Assembly: GCF_016595245.1 (NCBI RefSeq)
Contig: NZ_JAENHM010000008.1
Location: forward strand, 55,618 to 119,617
Source of the DNA: Azospirillum endophyticum
GTDB lineage: Bacteria > Pseudomonadota > Alphaproteobacteria > Azospirillales > Azospirillaceae
Reading direction: 5' to 3'
DNA length: 64,000 nt
Shown here: positions 43,155-51,720 of the stretch, one piece after another
Layout: every line of letters starts with the position of its first letter
Numbering within the stretch: position 1 is the first letter of the stretch
Notes under the pieces: generated by a model
Seen by the model: only the letters and a program-made list of their open reading frames with translations
Database searches by the model: none
Told to the model about the DNA's origin: nothing
Made by a program: the position numbers and the translations under genes

Positions 43155-43340
43155 ATGAGCCTCAGCCTTGGACCCTTTCCGCCGGCACCGCCGCGGGAGC
43201 CGTTCGTGCCCGACGATTCGATGCCGGTGCCCGGAGATCCGGCACGCCCGCCGCTGGGGGAACCGCCGGGACCCATTCCCGTTCCCCCGCGCGAACCGCC
43301 GCCGACGCCCGACCGGCTGATGGACAGGCTGATGGGCTGA
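43155..43340 (+). CDS. Small proline-rich protein of unknown function
   Basis: A 61-residue protein with about one third Pro (GPFPPAPPREPFVPDD, then PPREPPPTPDRLMDRLMG). It follows AAGGAGCG and so is probably translated. There is no signal peptide, so it should be cytoplasmic, and the composition suggests an extended, disordered chain. I do not recognise it. It lies between two low-complexity genes and may be lineage-specific. Confidence 0.5.
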   Translation: MSLSLGPFPPAPPREPFVPDDSMPVPGDPARPPLGEPPGPIPVPPREPPPTPDRLMDRLMG

Positions 43341-43438
43341 CGGCATTTCGTACGATTTCACCGCCCGCCCGGCGTATTCGGAGCGGTCCCGACTTGCCAA
43401 GTGCGGCCGGACGGGCGATGTGTCAGGGGTTGGCGTCC

Positions 43439-43460
43439 ACCGGTCCGCAGATGGACCGGT
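43439..43460 (+). promoter_or_regulatory. Leader hairpin before the twin cold-shock-domain gene
   Basis: ACCGGTCC, loop GCAGAT, GGACCGGT: a perfect 8-bp hairpin 38 bases upstream of the ATG. Structured leaders are known regulators of cold-shock genes, but the loop also resembles the ACAGAT-loop elements at 50644-50757, so it could be a member of that repeat family. Confidence 0.45.
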
Positions 43461-43498
43461 CTGGGCGCCGCTTCTGTTCGCCGGAGTTCGGGTTTCCC

Positions 43499-44290
43499 AT
43501 GCACAATCAGCCGCCCCGCAGCCACGTCTATCGTCAGCCCAACGTCGTCGCCACCCAGGTGACGGCCACCGTGAAATGGTTCAGCCCCGAACGCGGCTAT
43601 GGCTTCGTCAAGGTCGGGGACAGCGGCAAGGACGCCCTGTTGCCGGCCTCCCTGGTCGTTCCCGCCGGCCACACCACCCTGCCGGACGGCGCCACCGTCG
43701 TCGTCGACCTCGTCGAGGACCGAAAAGGCCAGCAGGTCAGTGTCCTGCATTCCGTCGACCTTTCCACCGCCGCCCCGGCCCGTCCCCAGGCGGGCGGGCG
43801 TGGCTTCGGTGACCGCGGCGGGGATCGGGGCGGCGACCGCGGTGGAGACCGTGGGTTCGGCGCGCGCCGCGATGCCGGCGGCCCGCGCGACCGCAGCTTC
43901 AGCGAACGCAATTTCGCGGATCGTGGCGGCGACCGCGGCGGTTTCCAGGGCCGCGGCTTCCAGGATCGGGGCCAGGATCGGGGCCGCGGCCCGGACCGTG
44001 GTTCCCAGGATCGTCAGGACCGCGGCTTCCAGGATCGGAGCCAGGATCGGGGTCCTCGCGGTCCGCAGGCGAGCGGCCCGACCAGCGAGATGGGCGCAAC
44101 GGTGAAGTGGTTCAACGGCGGCAAGGGCTACGGCTTCGCCCAGCCCGACGATGGCGGACGGGACGTCTTCATTCCGGCCCGCGCGCTGGAAAGCGCCGGC
44201 CTGCGCGGCCTGGATGACGGGCAGCGCGTGCGCATGACCGTCCGCCAGACCGAGAAGGGTATGGAAGCGGTCAGCCTCAAGGTGGAATGA
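43499..44290 (+). CDS. Protein with two cold-shock domains joined by an Arg/Gly/Asp-rich linker
   Basis: A 263-residue probable RNA-binding protein. Each cold-shock domain has its RNP motifs: TATVKWFSPERGYGFVKV at about 22-40 and GATVKWFNGGKGYGFAQP near 200-217. The linker (about 95-195) consists of repeats of DRGG, RGFQDRG and QDRG, an RGG-box-like disordered segment that can itself bind RNA. Twin-domain CspA-like proteins are common in alphaproteobacteria, but their linkers are usually short. Probably an RNA chaperone; regulation by temperature is not demonstrable here. Confidence 0.88.
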   Translation: MHNQPPRSHVYRQPNVVATQVTATVKWFSPERGYGFVKVGDSGKDALLPASLVVPAGHTTLPDGATVVVDLVEDRKGQQVSVLHSVDLSTAAPARPQAGGRGFGDRGGDRGGDRGGDRGFGARRDAGGPRDRSFSERNFADRGGDRGGFQGRGFQDRGQDRGRGPDRGSQDRQDRGFQDRSQDRGPRGPQASGPTSEMGATVKWFNGGKGYGFAQPDDGGRDVFIPARALESAGLRGLDDGQRVRMTVRQTEKGMEAVSLKVE

Positions 44291-44331
44291 CCGCGTCTCC
44301 CGCTGGACGGCTCCGGTTCGACCGCGGTCGT

Positions 44332-44598
44332 TCAGCCGTCCGACGGGACCGATGACTGGCCCAGATGTTCCGCCGCTTCCCGCTGGTTGCGGGCGGCGGC
44401 GTCATCCGGAACGGCCAGCCCGGCGTCCGGGCTGTTGACGCGGGGGCCCCCGGAATTGCGGCGGTCCTCGTCCTCGATCTCGCCGACGGCCTGCGCCCAA
44501 TGGTCGAGATGGCGGTCGTCGGGCCGCCCCTCCTGTTCCCAAAGCCGATAGGCCCGTTCACGGACCCGCGGGTCGTCTGCATCCGGTGTGTGTTCCAT
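44332..44598 (-). CDS. DUF2934 protein
   Basis: An 88-residue protein whose N-terminal half has the DUF2934 core, DPRVRERAYRLWEQEGRP followed by DDRHLDHWAQAVGEIE. Members are small helical proteins common in plant-associated alphaproteobacteria, with no known function. The C-terminal half is Ala/Asp-rich and probably disordered. It lies 36 bases downstream of the CBS protein gene on the same strand and may be cotranscribed with it. Confidence 0.82.
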   Translation of the reverse strand: MEHTPDADDPRVRERAYRLWEQEGRPDDRHLDHWAQAVGEIEDEDRRNSGGPRVNSPDAGLAVPDDAAARNQREAAEHLGQSSVPSDG

Positions 44599-44634
44599 GA
44601 TGGTCGGTTCCCGATTCGTGGAGGGTGCCGGCGG

Positions 44635-45069
44635 TCAGGTCCGGTCCGGCTGGGATGGGGTAGAAATCCGTTCGAGCGCGTCCTGAACCGCGCGGTCGTT
44701 CTTGGCGTCGGTGGCAAGGTCGCCCAGCGAGACGATGCCGGTCAGCCGGTCGTTGCGGTCCACCACCGGCACCCGCCGGACCTGCTGGCCGGCCATCAGC
44801 TCGGTCACGCTGCCCACCGGGTCGTCCTCGTAGCAATAGCGCGGGTTGGCGGTCATCACCTCCGCCACCTTGCAGCGGTCGGGCAGCTTTCCGGCGGAGA
44901 TCGCCCGGATGGTGATGTCGCGGTCGGTCACCACGCCGACCAGATCGCGCCCGTCGCAGACGGGCAGGATGCCGACGTTCAACTGGTCCATCAATTGCGC
45001 GGCCCGGCGGATGCTGTCGTCGGGCCGTACCGTCTGCACGTCGCGGGTCATGATCTCGCGGATTTTCAT
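44635..45069 (-). CDS. CBS-domain pair protein
   Basis: A 144-residue protein made of two CBS domains: KIREIMTRDVQTVRPDDSI to ITIRAISAG, and KVAEVMTANPRYCYEDD to SLGDLA. CBS pairs bind adenine nucleotides and sense energy state; stand-alone pairs of this type are widespread in bacteria and mostly uncharacterised. The start at 45069 excludes a 21-residue upstream extension of low-complexity Ser/Pro/Thr that is not part of the family. No effector domain is attached. Confidence 0.88.
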   Translation of the reverse strand: MKIREIMTRDVQTVRPDDSIRRAAQLMDQLNVGILPVCDGRDLVGVVTDRDITIRAISAGKLPDRCKVAEVMTANPRYCYEDDPVGSVTELMAGQQVRRVPVVDRNDRLTGIVSLGDLATDAKNDRAVQDALERISTPSQPDRT

Positions 45070-45195
45070 TCGGTGGCTTCCTGGCACGGTTGCAGGGGGC
45101 ACAGTCGCGGAGGGCTCGCTGGCTGTGGGCATGCTTGCGATGGGGCGCGGTACTCCCGTCCCATGCTCAACAGATGCACCGGTCCTCCGTCCCGC

Positions 45196-45867
45196 TCAAC
45201 CTACCCAGTAGAGAGGATCCACCCCGAAGAGCAGGGGATGCAGCATCAGCATGCCGCCATAGGCGGCGAGCCCGCCGGCCAGCCGCGCCGGTCCCATCTC
45301 CGCCAGCCCGCGCAGCGCGCCCCGCGGACCCTGCGGCCCGATCAGCGGAAGAAGCGAGGTTTCGTTCCGGAAGGCGCGTCCGGCGGGGCTGCGGCGCAGC
45401 ACGATCTCGTTCTTCACCAGCGCGAACAGGGCGATCGCCGCCATGGTGCCGAACAGCAGCACGCGGCGCCCGTCGCCGGTGGCGTTCAGATGCGCGCAGG
45501 CCCACAGCAGCAGCGCCAGACTGCCCGGCGCGCGGGTCAGGCGGTAGACGCCGCGGGGCGGGTTGGGCTCGCCCTGGCTGCCGAACCGGGTGGTGATGCG
45601 GGCGACCAGCAGCAGGAAGACGATCGGCATCACCACGGCCACCAGCGGGGCCGCCCAGGCGAAGGGGGTGAACACGACGTCCCCGCCGTCGGCGGCGCGG
45701 TAAGCCAGCACGAACAGGGCCAGCGTCGCCAGAGAACCGACGGAATGGAGGGTCGCGAAGCCGCCGCGGCCGAGCCGGGCGATCAGGGCTGGCCGCAATC
45801 CCGGCCAGGACGGCAGGGCATGGCTGAGGAACAGCAGGGCGGCGGAGAGGGCGAGGGATGCTGTCAT
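45196..45867 (-). CDS. NnrU-family membrane protein
   Basis: A 223-residue integral membrane protein with about six hydrophobic spans and the family motifs FLSHALPSWPGLRPALIARLG near the N-terminus, YRLTRAPGSLALLLWACAHLNATGDGRR in the middle, and RNETSLLPLIG later. NnrU was first found near denitrification genes, and relatives lie in the methyltransferase/isoprenylcysteine fold group; its role is unsettled. No denitrification genes are in the window. ATG 45867 is preferred over an upstream extension. Confidence 0.85.
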   Translation of the reverse strand: MTASLALSAALLFLSHALPSWPGLRPALIARLGRGGFATLHSVGSLATLALFVLAYRAADGGDVVFTPFAWAAPLVAVVMPIVFLLLVARITTRFGSQGEPNPPRGVYRLTRAPGSLALLLWACAHLNATGDGRRVLLFGTMAAIALFALVKNEIVLRRSPAGRAFRNETSLLPLIGPQGPRGALRGLAEMGPARLAGGLAAYGGMLMLHPLLFGVDPLYWVG

Positions 45868-46017
45868 GGTGGGGGTATTCGACCGTAAACGAACGACCCG
45901 CGCCTTGACTCGCGTCAAGAGGGATCAAGGACAAGAAGAGCAGGACCGCGGGAACGCCCGCAAGCTCCCTGCGGTTCACGCTATGAGGCCCGTTCATTCC
46001 CGAAGCTTGTGGACGCA

Positions 46018-46671
46018 ATGACCGAGTGGATCATCCAGATCGTGCAGCAGTTCGGCTATCTCGGCATCTTCCTGATGCTGATCCTGGCCCGCGTGCTGCC
46101 GCCGGTGCCGGCGGAGACGGTGATCCCGCTCGCCGGGATGGGAGCCGCGACGGGGGAATTCAACCTGTTGCTGGTGGCGCTGGCCGCCGGGCTCGGATCC
46201 GCGGTCGGGGAGCTGGTCTGGTACCTGCCGGCCCATTGGATGGGGCGCGAGCGGTTCGAGGCCTTCCTGCGCCGCCACGGCCATTGGTTGACCGTCAAGC
46301 CGGAGCAGGTCCACCGCGCCACCGAATGGTTCGCCCGGCGCGGCGGCGTCGCCGTGTTGCTGTGCCAGCCGCTGCCGGGACTGCGCACGCTGATCTCCGT
46401 TCCCGCCGGGGCCTGCGGGCTGCCGATGGGGGTGTTCCTGCTCTATGCCGCCGCCGGGGCGGCGTTGTGGTCGCTGGTGCTGGCCGGAACCGGCTATCTG
46501 GTGCGGGTGGGGTTTCCCTGGATCGCCGACTGGATGGTGCCGGGGGCGCTGGTTCTGTTCATCGTCCTGCTGGCCACCTATGTGCTGCGGCTGGTCCGCC
46601 ACCGCCGCGACACCCGCCGCGCGGCCCGTAGTAAGATTTCAGGTGGCGGAATTTCGCGCGGCGGCGGCTGA
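46018..46671 (+). CDS. DedA-family membrane protein
   Basis: A 217-residue inner-membrane protein of the DedA/SNARE-associated group, some of which act as undecaprenyl-phosphate or phospholipid flippases. Visible features: a re-entrant region VLPPVPAETVIPLAGMGA, then GSAVGELVWYLPAHWMG, CQPLPGLRTLISVPAGACGLP (the family's conserved Arg/Gly/Pro loop), and about five spans in total. The C-terminus is basic and Gly-rich. ATG 46018 is chosen over the upstream GTG at 46009. Confidence 0.88.
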   Translation: MTEWIIQIVQQFGYLGIFLMLILARVLPPVPAETVIPLAGMGAATGEFNLLLVALAAGLGSAVGELVWYLPAHWMGRERFEAFLRRHGHWLTVKPEQVHRATEWFARRGGVAVLLCQPLPGLRTLISVPAGACGLPMGVFLLYAAAGAALWSLVLAGTGYLVRVGFPWIADWMVPGALVLFIVLLATYVLRLVRHRRDTRRAARSKISGGGISRGGG

Positions 46672-46807
46672 GCGCGGGCGGAACCTTCGCCCCGGCTGGT
46701 GCGTTTGAGGCGCGAGACATCCCCGGAAGGACATCGCCGGAGGGCGATGTCCTTCCGGCCAGATCACGGTTTCCGGCATGACGCCCGATCCGAAAGGAAC
46801 CGATCCG

Positions 46808-47404
46808 ATGACCCGCAAATCCGCAACGACGATCCGGTGGCGAGCCGCCGCCGTGCTGTCGGCGGCGCTCGGCATGGCCGCCTGCGCCTCCGACGTCCCG
46901 CCGCCCACCGCCCAGCTCGGTGCCGCCTCGCAGGCGGTGCAGGAGGCCGAACGCGCCAACGCCCTGCAATACGCCCCGGTGGCGCTGCAGAACGCCCGCG
47001 ACAAGCTGGCCTCCGCCGACAAGGCCATGCGCGCCGATGAGCGCACCCGCGCCCGCCGTCTCGCCGAGGAGGCCCGTGTCGACGCCGAACTGGCGACGGT
47101 GACCTCGCAGCGGGCGGTGACGCAGCAGGCCGCCACCGCGGTGGCCAAGTCCGCCATCCCCAGCAAGCCGCAGTCGGCCGCCGCGCCGAACGTGGCGCCG
47201 GTCTATAGCGGGTCGTCCCTGGGTGCGCCGTCGCCCAGCGGATCGAGCTATGGCGGGTCCAACTTGAGCGGGTCCAACGTGAGCGGCTCCAGCTACGGGG
47301 CGCCGGCCGCCGTTCCGCCCGCCCCCGCCGGCTCTCTCGGCATGATCGGCGGCACCAGCGGCGGCAACAGCTGGGGCTACAGCTATCCGGAGGTCCGTCA
47401 ATGA
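46808..47404 (+). CDS. DUF4398 lipoprotein
   Basis: A 198-residue lipoprotein: signal peptide with lipobox LGMAAC, then a DUF4398 helical hairpin (about 35-110: AASQAVQEAERANALQYAPVALQNARDKLASADKAM is split across its helices) and a Ser/Gly-rich C-terminal tail with tandem SGSNLSGSNVSGSSYG-like repeats. Its stop overlaps the ATG of the OmpA-like gene, and both share the DUF4398 segment, so they probably work together in the outer membrane or periplasm. Function unknown. Confidence 0.85.
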   Translation: MTRKSATTIRWRAAAVLSAALGMAACASDVPPPTAQLGAASQAVQEAERANALQYAPVALQNARDKLASADKAMRADERTRARRLAEEARVDAELATVTSQRAVTQQAATAVAKSAIPSKPQSAAAPNVAPVYSGSSLGAPSPSGSSYGGSNLSGSNVSGSSYGAPAAVPPAPAGSLGMIGGTSGGNSWGYSYPEVRQ

Positions 47405-48171
47405 CCGCGTTCGCTTCCCGCACCATCCTGGTGCTGGCCGGGCTGGGCCTCGGGCTCGCCGGCTGCGCCACCCAGCCGACCGACAGCGCCGCCCTGACCC
47501 AGGCGCGCCAGGATTACAGCCTCGCCGCCGCGAACCCGCAGGTCGCCGGCAACGCCCCGCTGCAGCTGCGCGATGCCGAGACGGCGTTGCGCCGCGCCGA
47601 GGCGATGCGCGACCAGGGCGCCGATGCCGCCGAGGTCGACCACCAGGCCTACATCGTCAGCCGCCGGGTGCAGATCGCCCAGGAGACGGCCGGGGTGAAG
47701 GGCGCGCAGAACGTCGTCGCCAACGCCGACACCTACCGCCTCCAGGCCCGCAACAGCGAACTGGAGCAGCAGCTCCGCGACCTGCAGGCGCAGCGGACCG
47801 AGCGCGGGCTGGTCATGACGCTGGGCGACATCCTGTTCGCCACCGGCCGCGCGGAGCTGACCCCCGGCGCCTACGAGCGGATCGACCGGCTCGCCCAGTT
47901 CCTGCAGGCGCAGCCCGGCCGCACCATCCGGATCGAGGGCCACACCGACAACACCGGCAGCGACACCACCAACCTGCGCCTGTCGGAAGCCCGCGCCAAC
48001 ACCGTCCGCGACGCCCTGACCGCCCGCGGCGTTTCGCCGTCGCGCATCGTCACCCAAGGCATGGGCGAGGCGCAGCCCGTCGCCAGCAACAGCAACGACG
48101 CCGGCCGCCAGCAGAACCGGCGCGTCGAGATCGTCATCTCCGACGACGGCAGGGTGGCGGAGACGCGATAA
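47401..48171 (+). CDS. OmpA-family lipoprotein with DUF4398 domain
   Basis: A 256-residue outer-membrane lipoprotein. Signal peptide and lipobox (GLGLAGC), a DUF4398 helical region (about 28-125), then an OmpA peptidoglycan-binding domain (about 135-250) with LGDILFATGRAELT, IEGHTDNTGSD, LSEARANTVRDAL and GMGEAQPVASN, and the conserved Arg in NRRVEI. It anchors the envelope to the cell wall. It overlaps the preceding gene by four bases and is followed by a strong terminator. Confidence 0.93.
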   Translation: MTAFASRTILVLAGLGLGLAGCATQPTDSAALTQARQDYSLAAANPQVAGNAPLQLRDAETALRRAEAMRDQGADAAEVDHQAYIVSRRVQIAQETAGVKGAQNVVANADTYRLQARNSELEQQLRDLQAQRTERGLVMTLGDILFATGRAELTPGAYERIDRLAQFLQAQPGRTIRIEGHTDNTGSDTTNLRLSEARANTVRDALTARGVSPSRIVTQGMGEAQPVASNSNDAGRQQNRRVEIVISDDGRVAETR

Positions 48172-48191
48172 GCAGTTTTCGTTCTCCGCGC

Positions 48192-48230
48192 CGCCCCCCG
48201 CAGGACCGTCAGTCCTGCGGGGGGCGTTCC
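48192..48230 (+). terminator. Terminator between the OmpA-like gene and the convergent phospholipase D gene
   Basis: A perfect 15-bp stem, CGCCCCCCGCAGGAC and GTCCTGCGGGGGGCG, with loop CGTCA, followed by TTCCTTTG. It overlaps the last codons of the minus-strand gene that ends at 48209. Confidence 0.85.
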
Positions 48231-49810
48231 TTTGCGTGCGTCGCCCGAACCAGGCTCCAGGCCCCCGTCGCCAGCCCGACCGTCAGCAGGGCGGCGGCCG
48301 CGGCACGGAGCGCGGAACGCGGCGGCGACGGCAGACGCTTCCACGGTGCCCAGGCCTCGCCCGGATCATTCGGGTCGGCGATGCGCAGGGCGGCGAAGGC
48401 CTGTTCGGTCAGGTTGGGATCGCCGACGGGCAGTTCCATCAGCCGGCGGCCGGACGGCCGGCACAGCCGGTCGATGGCGGCGACGACGCTGCCGGTCTCA
48501 TGGATTTCCGCCTCCAGCCGGGTCTGGTCGATGCCCATATGTTCGGCCAGCAGGCGGTTGCGCACGCCGGTGATGGCGTCGGCCGCAAGGATGCGTTCCG
48601 TCCCGTCCTCCTGCGGCGCCTCGATGGTCAGGTCGCATTCGGTGTCGTAGCCCATCGACCGGTTGTTCAGGTTGGACGAACCGATGCGCAGCAGCCGGCC
48701 GTCGATCGCCACCACCTTGGAATGGACGATCACCGGTCCGCCCCGGTCCGTCACCGGGGTCATCGCGCGCAGCCGGCCGTGGCGGTCGGCATCGCGGAGG
48801 CGGCGCAATGCCACCGAGCGCGGCGTGTCCATCGCCATGCGGTCGAACCAGCTCGGGCTCTCCATCGATACCACCAGCACCACCTCCGGCCCGTCGGGCT
48901 CGGCCAACCGGCGGGCCAGCGCCTCGGCGACGCGGGCCGAGGCGAAATACTGGTTTTCCAGATAGATGATATGCTCCGCCGCGGCGATGGCGGCGAAGGT
49001 CAGCGCCTCGCTTTCGCGGATCGCCGGACGATTTCCGGTCGCCGGCACGGTGCGGGATATGCCGATCCGCGCCTCGGTCAGCACCGGACGGGTGCAGTCG
49101 GGCAGCGGGCAATCCGGCCAGGGATCCTGGCCGGGCTGGTCCTGATCCAGGGGCGGGCAGGGCTCCAGCACTTCGCCGGTGGCGCGGCGCCAGCGGTCCC
49201 GCGCCAATTCGGACAGGGCGCGGGCGGCCTCGCCGTCGACCATCATCATCACGTCGTGGCGCGGGGCGTAGGGCTCGCCGTTGGGGCAGCGGCGGCGCGG
49301 ATCGTCGTCGCGATGCTCCGAGGTGTCCCAGCGGTCGAAGGAGAAATCGATCCCGCCGCAGAAGGCCAGCGCATCGTCGATCACCAGAAGCTTCTGGTGC
49401 TGGGCGGCGCCGATCGGCAACTCGCCGTCCAGCCGGGCCTCCAGCCGGCGGCCGGTGTTGCGGTTCCAGCGCTCCAGCGGTTCGTGCGGGTGGTCCAGCG
49501 CGATGGGAAAGGGCATGTCCCATTTCAGTGCCCGCACATGCAGACCGGGGCGTGAGCGCATCAGCCGGGCGAGGAAGCGGCCCAGCGTTTCCGGGCTGCC
49601 GGGGTCGAGGCGCATGCGCGGGTCGATGTCCCAGCCGACCAGCAGGATCGAATGCCGCGCCCTCTCCATCGCCGCCCGGGCGGCGACGAAATAGTCGGCG
49701 CCGTCGACCAGCACCGCAACCCGACCGGCCCGCTCCGTCCGCCAGCAGGTGAGGCCGGGGCGAAGCACAGGGCCGGAAGTCCCGATGGGGCTGGAGGAAC
49801 CGGAGGGCAT
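48209..49810 (-). CDS. Phospholipase D/cardiolipin synthase-family protein
   Basis: A 533-residue protein with two HKD phosphodiesterase motifs: HQKLLVIDDALAFCGGIDF near 137-155 and HSKVVAIDGRLLRIGSSNLNNRS near 358-380, so both halves of the active site are present. A C-terminal hydrophobic segment (RAAAAALLTVGLATGAW) could anchor it in the membrane. Length and spacing fit the PLD-like transphosphatidylase family rather than a nuclease. The start is uncertain: 49810 gives MPSGSSS; an ATG at 49966 would add 52 residues. Lipid substrate is unknown. Confidence 0.85.
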   Translation of the reverse strand: MPSGSSSPIGTSGPVLRPGLTCWRTERAGRVAVLVDGADYFVAARAAMERARHSILLVGWDIDPRMRLDPGSPETLGRFLARLMRSRPGLHVRALKWDMPFPIALDHPHEPLERWNRNTGRRLEARLDGELPIGAAQHQKLLVIDDALAFCGGIDFSFDRWDTSEHRDDDPRRRCPNGEPYAPRHDVMMMVDGEAARALSELARDRWRRATGEVLEPCPPLDQDQPGQDPWPDCPLPDCTRPVLTEARIGISRTVPATGNRPAIRESEALTFAAIAAAEHIIYLENQYFASARVAEALARRLAEPDGPEVVLVVSMESPSWFDRMAMDTPRSVALRRLRDADRHGRLRAMTPVTDRGGPVIVHSKVVAIDGRLLRIGSSNLNNRSMGYDTECDLTIEAPQEDGTERILAADAITGVRNRLLAEHMGIDQTRLEAEIHETGSVVAAIDRLCRPSGRRLMELPVGDPNLTEQAFAALRIADPNDPGEAWAPWKRLPSPPRSALRAAAAALLTVGLATGAWSLVRATHAKERPPQD

Positions 49811-50208
49811 CGGAAGTATGCCGGGATGATCGGCGCCGGAATGATGGGCAGCATCCTGGGAGGCGTCGGGCACGGCTGGAACCCTCTTCGAAAACGCGTC
49901 GGGAGATTTTTCGCGGACCATCCGCCTCGCGGCTTGAACCCCATGCTGCGCGTGTTGTTCCCGCATCCCCGGTTGGGCGTCGGGGGCTCGCCGAAGGAAC
50001 CCGGCGGACGCGTTTTTGCCCCTCTTTTACCGGCGTTTTCCAAAAAAAACACAGGCGGCGACCGAGATCATACCCGGATTGCCCTGTTCTAAACCCATGA
50101 AAGACAAAGACGCCCTGGCCGGACGCCGATTGCGGCTCCAAACACGGCGTCCGTCTCGTTCCAAAGACGCCCAAATGCGAGGCGTTGCCACCATGAAGGA
50201 GTTCGAGG
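49811..50208. other. Intergenic region between divergent genes
   Basis: About 400 bases (fewer if the phospholipase D gene starts at 49966). I see no gene. A poly-A stretch (AAAAAAAACAC, about 50042) and a GACGCC word repeated four times between 50110 and 50175 are the only notable signals, and both could belong to the promoter of the gene at 50209. Confidence 0.35.
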
Positions 50209-50625
50209 ATGCGTAACCTGATGATCGGTGCTGTTTCGGCAGTTCTCCTGATGGCCGCCCCGGCCATGGCCCAGACCGCTCAGCAAGCCAATCCCGGGGC
50301 CGTCAAGGGCAGCGGCGCATACACCACCGCCCCGAGCAGCAGCACCAATGTCGGACCGGATGGCATCGTACACACCCCGCCCGGCGCCACCACGTCGCCG
50401 TCGGCAGGCTCGACGGGCGGCGGTACCGGTACGTCCGGTTCGAGCGGCACCACCGGCACCATGTCGGGTTCCTCGACCTCGCCGGTGCCGGGTGTGACCA
50501 CCGCGCCGTCGGGCATGGGCAACAACACCGGCAGCAACGTCCCGCGCGACAACCAGACCGCCACCGGTACCCACTGCCCGCCGGGCACCCCGAACTGCGG
50601 CCCGGACAACGGCGGCAGCCAGTAA
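50209..50625 (+). CDS. Secreted Ser/Thr/Gly-rich small protein
   Basis: A 138-residue exported protein: signal peptide MRNLMIGAVSAVLLMAAPAMA, then a mature chain dominated by Gly, Ser, Thr and Pro (GSTGGGTGTSGSSGTTGT), ending in a two-Cys motif HCPPGTPNCGPDNGG. I do not recognise a family. Composition suggests a flexible, surface-exposed or matrix protein. A pair of strong hairpins follows the gene. It lies next to other low-complexity secreted genes, but these are not clearly homologous. Confidence 0.7.
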   Translation: MRNLMIGAVSAVLLMAAPAMAQTAQQANPGAVKGSGAYTTAPSSSTNVGPDGIVHTPPGATTSPSAGSTGGGTGTSGSSGTTGTMSGSSTSPVPGVTTAPSGMGNNTGSNVPRDNQTATGTHCPPGTPNCGPDNGGSQ

Positions 50626-50643
50626 TCTTTCCGTCCTGGCTAA

Positions 50644-50757
50644 GCAGGTTTGTCCGGATCGGGCCACAGATGGCCCGGCCCGGACAAACCTGCGGACTCT
50701 ATAATTTTGCAGGATTTCCGAGCCCGCCCATCTGTGGGCGGAGTTCGGAAATCCTGC
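50644..50757. repeat. Pair of long hairpins with mutually complementary loops
   Basis: Hairpin 1: GCAGGTTTGTCCGG (50644-50657) pairs with CCGGACAAACCTGC (50680-50693), inner stem GGGCC/GGCCC and loop ACAGAT. Hairpin 2: GCAGGATTTCCGA (50709-50721) pairs with TCGGAAATCCTGC (50745-50757), inner stem GCCC/GGGC and loop ATCTGT. The loops are exact complements (CCACAGATGG versus CCATCTGTGG), equivalent to one element type in opposite orientations. Rest of the gap 50626-50960 shows nothing. Confidence 0.85.
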
Positions 50758-50960
50758 GTAGCCGCCGCGGGCGCCCCGGAGCCATCCCTCCGGCGGCGCC
50801 CGCGTCGTTTCGGCATCCTTTTCGCGCCGTGACGGAGGCGGAGGAAAAAGCCGGGAGCGGAAAAAGGCTTGCAAAACGAAGGGGCGGGGCGATGGTTCGC
50901 CCACGCTCCTGCGGGTGACGTCGGAAAACGGACCTGCGCCGGCGGCGCGAATGGATGCGG

Positions 50961-51710
50961 TCAGCCGGATGCCCGGACCGACCCGCGGGCCGGGGGCGGG
51001 GCTTCCGCGTAATCGTCCATCGGGGCGGTGCCGGCGGCGGTGGCGACCAGATGGCGGAACAGGGCCTGCTGCCGGCTGTCGGCGACCAGATATTCCGGAT
51101 GCCACTGCACGCCGATCAGGAAGGGTTCCTGGGGCGCCTCGATGCCCTGGACGATGCCGGCGCGCTCGCGGGCGACGACGCGCAACCCGTCGCCGACGCG
51201 ATCCACCGACTGGTGGTGCAGGGCGTTCACCCGGCACTCGCCGATGCCGAGGATGCGGTAGAGCCGGCTGTCCGGTTCGATCCGGATGCGCTTGCGCGGC
51301 AGGACGGTGCGCATGTGCGGCGCTTCCTCGTACACCTCGTGGATGTCGACGTGGAGCGACCCGCCGCGATGGACGTTGATCATCTGCGAACCGCGGCAGA
51401 TGCCGAGCACCGGCAGCCCGATCTTCGCCGCGCAATCGAGCGCCCGCATTTCCAGCCGGTCGCGTTCGGGATCGATGCGGATCTGCGGGCGGGCGGATTC
51501 GCCGTACAGCGAGGCGTCGATGTCGTCGCCGCCGCCGACGACCAGCGCGTCCAGCCGGTCGATGGGGAAGAGCGCATCGGCGGTGATGCGGACCGACGAG
51601 GCGCCGGCCCGCCACAGAGCCAGCCGGTTGGCCATGGCGGCGATGCGGCTGCCATGGATCGAGGCGGTGATGCCGACCAGCGGCCGGGACCTGCCGACGA
51701 TGGCTGCCAT
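50961..51710 (-). CDS. Class I glutamine amidotransferase / gamma-glutamyl hydrolase-like (peptidase C26)
   Basis: A 249-residue triad hydrolase related to PuuD. It has GGGDDIDASLY, the nucleophile elbow GICRGSQ (Cys near 102) and the catalytic His/Glu in QWHPE (near 205), so all three residues are present. Its start is one base past the amidoligase stop region and follows GAGGA. In the amidoligase systems described by comparative genomics such hydrolases sit directly beside the ligase and either supply ammonia or reverse the linkage; here that pairing is exact. Substrate unknown. Confidence 0.85.
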   Translation of the reverse strand: MAAIVGRSRPLVGITASIHGSRIAAMANRLALWRAGASSVRITADALFPIDRLDALVVGGGDDIDASLYGESARPQIRIDPERDRLEMRALDCAAKIGLPVLGICRGSQMINVHRGGSLHVDIHEVYEEAPHMRTVLPRKRIRIEPDSRLYRILGIGECRVNALHHQSVDRVGDGLRVVARERAGIVQGIEAPQEPFLIGVQWHPEYLVADSRQQALFRHLVATAAGTAPMDDYAEAPPPARGSVRASG

Positions 51711-51720
51711 GACGAATTCC

